From a virus: a DNA stretch of 36,311 bases. The notes beneath the pieces were generated by a model. That model had not been told where the DNA came from. It ran no database searches and saw only the letters and a program-made list of their open reading frames with translations. The stretch is from IMG/VR virus record IMGVR_UViG_3300025120_000209, positions 1 through 36,311 of that record; one strand, written 5' to 3'. The translations under genes were made by a program, and so were the position numbers. Position 1 is the first letter of the stretch, and each line of letters begins with the position of its first letter. This document shows, one piece after another, positions 31,419 to 36,311 of this stretch.

Positions 31419-31924
31419 TAGATCAAGTAAAATCTGATATTGAACAATGGTTAATTAACTTTGTGGAAGTTCCGCATCCAGCACTAGGAAATTGGCCGCC
31501 GTGTCCGTTTGCTCGAAATGCACGATTGCAGAAAAAATATGATGTGCGTCTAGGCGATGATGTAGAACGGGATCTATTTTTGTTTTCAAAAAAACAGTAC
31601 ATGGGTAAAAACGATGTTATCATCTACGCATATCCACCTAAACAATATGACGATGCATACTTCAATTGGGTAATCGATGTGGTTAACACTTCAAAAGGAT
31701 TCACCAAACGTAATCTACTAGCACTTGCTGACCACCCAGATACAGTAGAAGAACAAAACGGTGTATACTTTAATATGGGTAAGTATGCACTTGTATTACT
31801 GCAAGACAAAGAAAAACTAAACGATCATGCAAAAATGATAGCTCACAGAGGCTACTATGACAATTGGAATGAAGAATATTTACAAGATGTATTTGCTCAC
31901 AGAAAAGACCCGAGAATAAAATGA
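31412..31924 (+). CDS. unknown protein with PHPAL/PPCPF motif
   Basis: A 170-residue protein I cannot assign. The start is a TTG at 31412, with AGGA at 31400-31403, overlapping the gp51-like stop. Near residues 18-36 it carries FVEVPHPALGNWPPCPFARN, a striking Pro/Cys motif that I associate with uncharacterised proteins of marine phages and bacteria. The rest is alpha/beta: DVIIYAYPPKQYDDAYFNWV, then a YALVLLQDKEKLNDHAKMI segment. It is coupled to the next gene by ATGA. The operon position suggests it acts together with the two following small genes, but no pathway can be named. Confidence 0.7.
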   Translation: MVIDQVKSDIEQWLINFVEVPHPALGNWPPCPFARNARLQKKYDVRLGDDVERDLFLFSKKQYMGKNDVIIYAYPPKQYDDAYFNWVIDVVNTSKGFTKRNLLALADHPDTVEEQNGVYFNMGKYALVLLQDKEKLNDHAKMIAHRGYYDNWNEEYLQDVFAHRKDPRIK

Positions 31925-32352
31925 TATATGCAAGAATTGATCTTAGTCAAACAAACTATGAAATAATGGATAACTGCAAAAAACTAAAATCGCCATTCCA
32001 AAAACCTTTAGAAGCAATCTACGATGCATACTGCAAACATAAAAAATTTAAAAGTGTAATGCCAATTTTTGCAGAAGAGTACTATGACGACAAGAACGAT
32101 GTGTATGCTTACTATGATAAAGAAAATAAAATGGTTGCATTCAGCTTATTAAGATGCTATAATAGTAAAAATGTTGAAGCAATACAGTTTGCATGGGATT
32201 ACGCTAATCCAAATTTGCGTTTAGGAATTAAAAGTCTAAAAAACGAATGTGCAATATATAAAAAACGAGGTTTTAACTTTTTGTACTTAGGACAAGCTGA
32301 CGATTACAAAACAAAAATTGACGGATTTGAGATACTAGGAGGAAGAGTATAA
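31921..32352 (+). CDS. GNAT-like / aminoacyl-tRNA-protein transferase-like protein
   Basis: A 143-residue protein. The core NKMVAFSLLRCYNSKNVEAI then FAWDYANPNLRLGIKSLKNE, and GFNFLYLGQADDYKTKIDGF, resembles the C-terminal half of GNAT-fold arginyl- or leucyl-tRNA-protein transferases (a DP-x-LxLG-x-SL segment followed by YLYLG and YK). The family is short here, so the enzyme would be a minimal single GNAT domain. It overlaps both neighbours (ATGA before, TAATG after). Substrate unknown; the similarity is by eye only. Confidence 0.5.
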   Translation: MIYARIDLSQTNYEIMDNCKKLKSPFQKPLEAIYDAYCKHKKFKSVMPIFAEEYYDDKNDVYAYYDKENKMVAFSLLRCYNSKNVEAIQFAWDYANPNLRLGIKSLKNECAIYKKRGFNFLYLGQADDYKTKIDGFEILGGRV

Positions 32353-32669
32353 TGAATGTTTATACAGTTTATGCCGATGTAAAAGAAGGTATAGATGCAC
32401 GAACTTTTGTAGCTAACATGAAGCTTTTCCTTGATAAATTGCCCACAATGCATGCCTATAGAATCACAAGAATGAAGTTAGGATTTCGCAGTATGGACTT
32501 ACCAGAGTTTCGGATTGATATGGAATTTGACACCATGCAGGCACTCGATGATGCAATGTCGCATGTGGTTTCAAATGTAGATGATATTGAAACTGAACAT
32601 GTAGGCTTTAATCAATGGGTAGATGGCGAAACCATACAACACTTTCTCTATAGAGACTACCCAGACTAA
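32352..32669 (+). CDS. small DUF6614-like alpha/beta-barrel protein
   Basis: A 105-residue protein. The pattern MNVYTVYADVKEGIDARTF, then AYRITRMKLGFRSMDLPEFR and MEFDTMQALDDAMSHV, ending FLYRDYPD, fits a ferredoxin-like dimeric barrel of the kind named DUF6614. Function of that family is not known to me. It ends the plus-strand operon and its stop overlaps the convergent sulfotransferase gene by 4 nt. Confidence 0.55.
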   Translation: MNVYTVYADVKEGIDARTFVANMKLFLDKLPTMHAYRITRMKLGFRSMDLPEFRIDMEFDTMQALDDAMSHVVSNVDDIETEHVGFNQWVDGETIQHFLYRDYPD

Positions 32670-33319
32670 CACCAACCATTTACATAGTCTTCAAGCATTA
32701 CTTGTTTGATACGTAATTTCTGCAGATCAGTTGGTCCGGCACGCATGGTGTTATCCTTGCGATGATGTGTATCTAACGCAGGAACTCCTAACAATTCAGC
32801 TATCTTGTGTACATGTTTAAAATTGTATATGTGTGTATAGATACTGCGATCAGGACCCAGACGTGCAGTATTTGTTTGACAATGATCTGCTACATTTGGA
32901 TTTTGTTTGTACACGTCAAAGTCTTTTAGAAAATTAGTTAGTCCTGGTGACTTAATCCACAAGTTCTTATTTGCTGGATTACTCATAGTATGATTGAAAC
33001 CGCTCACAAACTTTTCAACTGGATCACGCCACAGTGCAATACGTAAATCTGCCTCTAGGAGTTCATCCTTAAACTCCTCAAACATTCTGGCTTTATTGTA
33101 AATCCCAGGACGCTCGTTTTGAAAGTTTTGATAGAACTGTTCTTCTTTAGGATCTGCATTCCACAATGCTTGTGCTACATAACTCAACATAGTCGTAGTA
33201 CTGCATTTATGATTGCGTACTATTGCTATGTTTTTGGTATAATGTTTAAACTTAATCAATCCCATATGCATACTTATTAGATGTCTAAAGACATCTTTTG
33301 CTTCGCTAAAGCTCAGCAA
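32666..33319 (-). CDS. sulfotransferase-family protein
   Basis: A 217-residue protein with the P-loop-like PAPS site VRNHKCSTTTML at about 34-45 (5'-phosphosulfate loop) and a 3'-phosphate motif LRIALWRDPVEKFVSGFNH at about 92-110, typical of sulfotransferase family 2. ADHCQTNTARLG near 143-155 corresponds to the family's later conserved HxxPQ-like block. Such enzymes transfer sulfate from PAPS to sugars or small molecules. The start is a TTG preceded by CGGAG, just after the structured non-coding stretch; the first ATG-encoded Met is residue 17. An 8-bp perfect inverted repeat (33279-33296) falls inside codons 8-14 and might affect initiation. Phage target is unknown. Confidence 0.75.
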   Translation of the reverse strand: MLSFSEAKDVFRHLISMHMGLIKFKHYTKNIAIVRNHKCSTTTMLSYVAQALWNADPKEEQFYQNFQNERPGIYNKARMFEEFKDELLEADLRIALWRDPVEKFVSGFNHTMSNPANKNLWIKSPGLTNFLKDFDVYKQNPNVADHCQTNTARLGPDRSIYTHIYNFKHVHKIAELLGVPALDTHHRKDNTMRAGPTDLQKLRIKQVMLEDYVNGWC

Positions 33320-33751
33320 CTATTACTCCGTTATCATCTAGATAGTTTAGTCATACTTGCCCTACTACGGGCAAGTCAACTGTCATCATCTGAGTGGGTC
33401 CAGTCACATGAATAAAGAGATTTACATTGTAACAGGGGCGGTTGTGCTGTACCCCTTACTCTAGCCTTGTCTCACAACGGAACGTTATGTATACCCATTC
33501 AAGCGAAGTATACTAACGCATGGGTTGTATCTGTTTCACAGAGCCCATATCATTCTAGCCTTAAGTTAGCTATGTCCTTTGACGCACCAGTTCTGTCGGC
33601 TACAACTCGCGTTGGCAGACTTCAAGGTGGATCGAGCATCCTCGATCAAACGATGTCATATTAGCTTGGGAAATTTAAAAAGTTGCTCTGAGCATAGCTC
33701 TATGTGTGCCTGTGTCATAGTTGTTTATGACATTATTATCTGGGGGTTTAA
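33320..33751. ncRNA. candidate structured non-coding RNA, unknown class
   Basis: This 432-nt stretch has no credible ORF. GC counted over 33361-33660 is 139/300 (46%), against 35-37% in 60-nt samples of the flanking genes. Potential structures (plus-strand coordinates): hairpin ACTTGCCC/GGGCAAGT 33355-33376; pseudoknot A with GGGG 33435-33438/CCCC 33452-33455 flanked by GTAA/TTAC, and GTTGTG 33441-33446/CACAAC 33473-33478; hairpin CGTTA-GTATAC/GTATAC-TAACG 33483-33518 whose loop CCCAT 33494-33498 can pair with ATGGG 33520-33524 (pseudoknot B); an alternative partner CCCAT at 33544-33548; hairpin GATCGAG/CTCGATC near 33630-33648; TGTCATA/TATGACA near 33713-33732. Strand is not decided; both neighbours are on the minus strand. 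Tandem pseudoknots recall tmRNA, but I find no T-arm, CCA end or tag frame. Confidence 0.5.
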
Positions 33752-34159
33752 TTATTCTTTTAAAATGCCTTTTTGGTGTACACGGACCCGTATATGCCCG
33801 TTATACCATTGTTTACTTTCTAGTACTTTGTGCGTAAATTGTTCTCTTGCTTCTATGTAACTAAGTTCGCTTTTGCTACTACACCAAAACAAAATTTCGC
33901 GTTTAAATTTTTCTTTGCCTAATAGTTCAACATCAGCAGACAGTTCATCGCTACTACCATAATAGTCTTGCCAATCACTTTCGACTGTGTATCTACGTTT
34001 ATTCGTCCTACCTTTCAATGGTTTTCTTGTTCGTTTAAACTGCGTAAGTTTCTTACCAATGTATTTTCTATCATTGGTTGTATTCGTTATTAGATATACA
34101 AATCCAATAAACTCTGTTGGTATTTCGTCCACTTGTTTATTCTTGTATAGCCAGGTCAT
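33752..34159 (-). CDS. GIY-YIG endonuclease, probably homing
   Basis: A 135-residue GIY-YIG nuclease. The signature is GFVYLITNTT near 19-28 (GFVY for GIY) and KYIGKKLTQF near 33-42 (YIG), followed by a basic linker, SDWQDYYGSSDEL, and the catalytic Glu in SYIEAREQF near 105-113. The fold is complete, but no separate DNA-recognition domain such as NUMOD is present beyond the basic linker. It starts 4 nt after the radical SAM gene and is followed by the structured non-coding stretch. Free-standing GIY-YIG homing enzymes (Seg type) are frequent in T4-like phages. Neighbouring genes are not split, so it is not inside an intron. Confidence 0.85.
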   Translation of the reverse strand: MTWLYKNKQVDEIPTEFIGFVYLITNTTNDRKYIGKKLTQFKRTRKPLKGRTNKRRYTVESDWQDYYGSSDELSADVELLGKEKFKREILFWCSSKSELSYIEAREQFTHKVLESKQWYNGHIRVRVHQKGILKE

Positions 34160-34162
34160 TGC

Positions 34163-35194
34163 TCACCACTCAGTAACATGATGTTTGTCTAACAGTTGGG
34201 CTTTTGTGCATTTGGTTTTACACTCTAAGTTATCAAACTGTTTAAATTCTCCTTGCCACCAGTTATCTTTTAGTATGTTGTCAAGTGTGTTATTGTACAG
34301 GTTAAATTTGGTTTGTGCAAGTTTATTCCATTTTTCGTTATGAGGATAGCGAAGAGCAGTCCAGCAACAAGGATAAAATTCACCAGTACTTTTTAAATAC
34401 ACTCCTTTGTTTCCGATGTAACACAGAGCAGGATATTCTGTGCTAGATTGCAGTTTTTTTGCACGATTCCAAAACAGTGTTTTTAAATTTGCTCCAGGAC
34501 GTTCTTTAGCACTAATATATGTAGTATCACGTTCAAATCTGTGTCCACTGGCAACTAATTTTTTATTTTGTGGTTCGAGAAGGTCATCATTGCCGTATGC
34601 ATCTGGATACTTACTTCCAAATTTTGTACTTTTAGTTAGTTGCCAACAATCAAAATTATAAGCCTGTGCTAGAGTTGATATATTAGTCAAACCGTCTTCG
34701 TTGAATCTAAAAGCAATCGTGGCTACAACAGTATAGGTATTTTTATTGTACTTCCGAAATGTAGCAATACCGTCAATAATACTATTCCAATCACAGTTCA
34801 TGCGGTACTTGCTATTGCTTTCTTGATCCCATCCATCAAGACTCCAGTGTATTTCATCATACTCGTTTAGATACATTGCAAGTTCTTGCCACCATTCTGT
34901 TTTTTTATAGCTACCATTGGTGATTATTGTTATTTGCATCTCTTTGTTAATAGATTTTAACCATTCTATAATTGGTAAGAACTGTTTTGCATAAATTGGA
35001 TCACCGTCGTCTCCACAAAAGGTGATTTTACGTATTTCTTTTATTCTCTCTTGTCCAATTTGCTCTTGGAAAAACTTTAAATCTAAACTTCTGTTAAGGA
35101 GGGTTTCTGGCTGTTCTGTTCTAGTGCATCGTGGACATTTTAGTGTGCAGATGCTACTTACTTCTATGTGCCAATGTTCTAGTGCTAGGTTCAT
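34163..35194 (-). CDS. radical SAM / SPASM-like protein, copy 2
   Basis: A 343-residue radical SAM enzyme with the cluster motif at C16, C20 and C23 (SICTLKCPRC). It shares GDDGDPIYAKQF, ITIITNGSYKK and WSLDGWDQESNSKYRMNCDW with copy 1 at 25398-26417 (GDYGDP, TIVTNGS, SIDGLEDTNHIYRINSDW), so the two are paralogues. The C-terminal region has CYIGNKGVYLKSTGEFYPCC and CKTKCTKAQL, suggesting an auxiliary Fe-S cluster. Its ATG overlaps the gp46 stop as ATGA, so it is translated together with a recombination gene. Substrate unknown; peptide or small-molecule modification is possible. Confidence 0.85.
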   Translation of the reverse strand: MNLALEHWHIEVSSICTLKCPRCTRTEQPETLLNRSLDLKFFQEQIGQERIKEIRKITFCGDDGDPIYAKQFLPIIEWLKSINKEMQITIITNGSYKKTEWWQELAMYLNEYDEIHWSLDGWDQESNSKYRMNCDWNSIIDGIATFRKYNKNTYTVVATIAFRFNEDGLTNISTLAQAYNFDCWQLTKSTKFGSKYPDAYGNDDLLEPQNKKLVASGHRFERDTTYISAKERPGANLKTLFWNRAKKLQSSTEYPALCYIGNKGVYLKSTGEFYPCCWTALRYPHNEKWNKLAQTKFNLYNNTLDNILKDNWWQGEFKQFDNLECKTKCTKAQLLDKHHVTEW

Positions 35195-36311
35195 GCAATA
35201 TCTATATCCGTACTATAACTTGTAAAGCCATTTTCTTTTACAACTTTTAGTAGATTGTTAACACGCCCTGCTAGTTCATCTTTGTGCGATACTAACCAAA
35301 TGCTTTTGCTACGCTCTCTTGCCATTTTCTTTAGCAATGCTAGTGCGGCCTCAACACCTGATGTATCCATACCCGAATCGATCATTTCATCAATGAACAG
35401 TAAATTAATAGCTCCATACAGGCTCTCCCATACATCGCGGAAAGCCCAACTCATACTAATAATTAGCCTGTTTCTTTCTCCTCTTGATAAGTTATCAAAG
35501 TCCAAATCTCTACCAAGTTCCTGTATTTCAACAGTTAAATCGTTTTGAAATATGACTGTGTGTGGCAATCCTATTCTGTCTAAGTAATGTGTAAGTCTTG
35601 AATTCAAGTAACTTAGGTTTTGATCAATTATACGTTTACGCACAAAACTATCTTTGTTTGTTAACAGTTTAAGTAAGAAGTCCTGATGATCATGTAATCT
35701 GGTCAAGTCGTTTAGTTTGTCATATGAAATTTCAGCGGCGGCAGTTGTTTGCATTTCAACTATTTGATCAATGTAAGGATCGGCTTCTGCACGTTTGCTC
35801 TGTAACTGTGTTTCAAGTGAGGATAAAGTTGATCTATGATTGTGTGCATCAGACACGCTATCATAAAAAACTCTTGGTCTCGCCGGAACCTCTTTTTTAT
35901 CTGCCTTGAGTGCAGTAATTCCTTCCTGTATTTCGCTAAGGAAATCACTTGACCCATTGTATTCCTCCTGTGCTTTTACAACCTGTTGTTGGTGTGTAGG
36001 TAAATGTGTTACACTTTGTCCGCAACTATCACAAGTTCCTGATTCTAAACTGTCTAATGCTTTTTTTGTTCTGTTTACATCTTTCTCTGCTCTACTTACT
36101 TGTGCATTTAATGCGGCAATGTCTTTTTGTAATTGTGTTTGTATATTATTGAGTTCAGTCCAGGTTAGGAGGTCAGCATGAGCGGCTAATTCTGCATCAA
36201 TATCTACGTGTGCAAGATCTTCTATTGCAGTCTCAAACTTTTTTACATCTTCTGCTTTTTTGTTCATCCAAAGTGTTTGTCTGCGTTTTAAGGCTTTTAC
36301 TTGGTCACCTA
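35191..36311 (-). CDS. 46: recombination endonuclease subunit gp46 (Rad50/SbcC-like), partial
   Basis: The C-terminal part, about 373 codons, of an SMC-type ATPase; the frame is open to the window edge, so the N-terminal Walker A half lies outside. Visible are two coiled-coil arms around a zinc-hook CxxC (TCDSCGQS, about 80 residues after the Met at 36267), the ABC signature LSRGERNRLIISMSW, Walker B LLFIDEMIDSGMD and the H-loop SIWLVSHKDEL. In T4, gp46 with nuclease gp47 resects DNA ends for recombination-dependent replication. The hook and signature make the assignment firm. It is in one operon with the radical SAM gene downstream (ATGA overlap). Confidence 0.93.
   Translation of the reverse strand, partial: GDQVKALKRRQTLWMNKKAEDVKKFETAIEDLAHVDIDAELAAHADLLTWTELNNIQTQLQKDIAALNAQVSRAEKDVNRTKKALDSLESGTCDSCGQSVTHLPTHQQQVVKAQEEYNGSSDFLSEIQEGITALKADKKEVPARPRVFYDSVSDAHNHRSTLSSLETQLQSKRAEADPYIDQIVEMQTTAAAEISYDKLNDLTRLHDHQDFLLKLLTNKDSFVRKRIIDQNLSYLNSRLTHYLDRIGLPHTVIFQNDLTVEIQELGRDLDFDNLSRGERNRLIISMSWAFRDVWESLYGAINLLFIDEMIDSGMDTSGVEAALALLKKMARERSKSIWLVSHKDELAGRVNNLLKVVKENGFTSYSTDIDIA

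Noticed and set aside
33320-33751. tmRNA, including a two-piece permuted form
   Set aside because: Tandem pseudoknots and a GACTAAAC string on the minus strand are suggestive, but I found no T-arm of the TTCRANY type in a stem, no 3' CCA after an acceptor helix, and no tag frame ending in Ala-Ala or similar plus stop. Kept as an unknown RNA.
33467-33860. plus-strand ORFs of 65 and 93 residues in the non-coding stretch
   Set aside because: They cross the paired stems and the 3' end of the GIY-YIG gene, have no ribosome binding site and look like random translations.
33320-34159. group I intron carrying the GIY-YIG gene
   Set aside because: The genes on both sides are complete and in a continuous minus-strand order; no split exon is visible, and I could not pair a P7-like S element with the GACTAAA string.
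1-36311. CRISPR arrays, tRNA genes, insertion sequences, integrase or attachment sites
   Set aside because: No regularly spaced direct repeats, no tRNA T-arm with cloverleaf, no transposase-like or integrase-like protein were seen on either strand.

Overview
The window is a structural-gene segment of a lytic, T4-like (contractile-tailed) bacteriophage, probably marine. The evidence is a set of recognisable T4 virion homologues: portal gp20, prohead core gp67-like, prohead protease gp21, scaffold gp22, major capsid gp23, tail-sheath stabiliser gp15, neck gp13- and gp14-like proteins, baseplate hub/chaperone gp26 and the recombination protein gp46. AT-rich DNA (roughly 36-38% GC in the genes I counted), glycine/serine/threonine-rich fibre genes and small accessory genes resemble phages of Pelagibacter or marine cyanobacteria. 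No photosynthesis genes, tRNAs or integrase are visible, so the host cannot be fixed from this sequence.

Layout. 1-2086 (minus): the first codons of a further gene, a gp13-like connector and a basic unknown protein. 2087-2245: two back-to-back sigma70-like promoters. 2246-3424 (plus): five small accessory genes, one probably exported. 3455-6656 (plus): gp14-like, gp15 and a Nudix hydrolase. 6623-21039 (minus): about 14 kb of tail-fibre or virion-decoration genes built from recurring modules, with two paralogous Rossmann-like (MptE/DUF115-like) genes. 21184-28183 (minus): the head cassette 20-[radical SAM]-[71 aa]-67-21-22-23. 28223-30289 (minus): a tape-measure-like protein. 30355-32669 (plus): gp26, a gp51-like ORF in the -1 frame and three accessory genes. 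32666-36311 (minus): gp46 (cut by the window edge), a second radical SAM protein, a GIY-YIG endonuclease, about 430 nt of non-coding structured sequence and a sulfotransferase.

Regulation. A late-promoter heptamer ATAAATA (usually followed by C, as in the T4 late box TATAAATA) lies 15-120 nt upstream of nine virion genes, with two weaker variants. Two nearly identical terminator-plus-late-promoter cassettes follow gp23 and the largest fibre gene. Early or accessory genes instead have TTGACA-like/TATACT-like promoters.

Most interesting points: (1) 33320-33751 is non-coding, GC-richer than its flanks (about 46% versus 36%) and can fold into tandem H-type pseudoknots plus several perfect hairpins; it looks like an unrecognised structured RNA next to a GIY-YIG endonuclease. 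(2) A slippery run at 31179-31188, two codons before the gp26 stop, opens into a gp51-like ORF that has no convincing start of its own, suggesting a -1 frameshift tail chaperone pair beside a tape-measure gene. (3) Two paralogous radical SAM genes, one inserted inside the head cassette.
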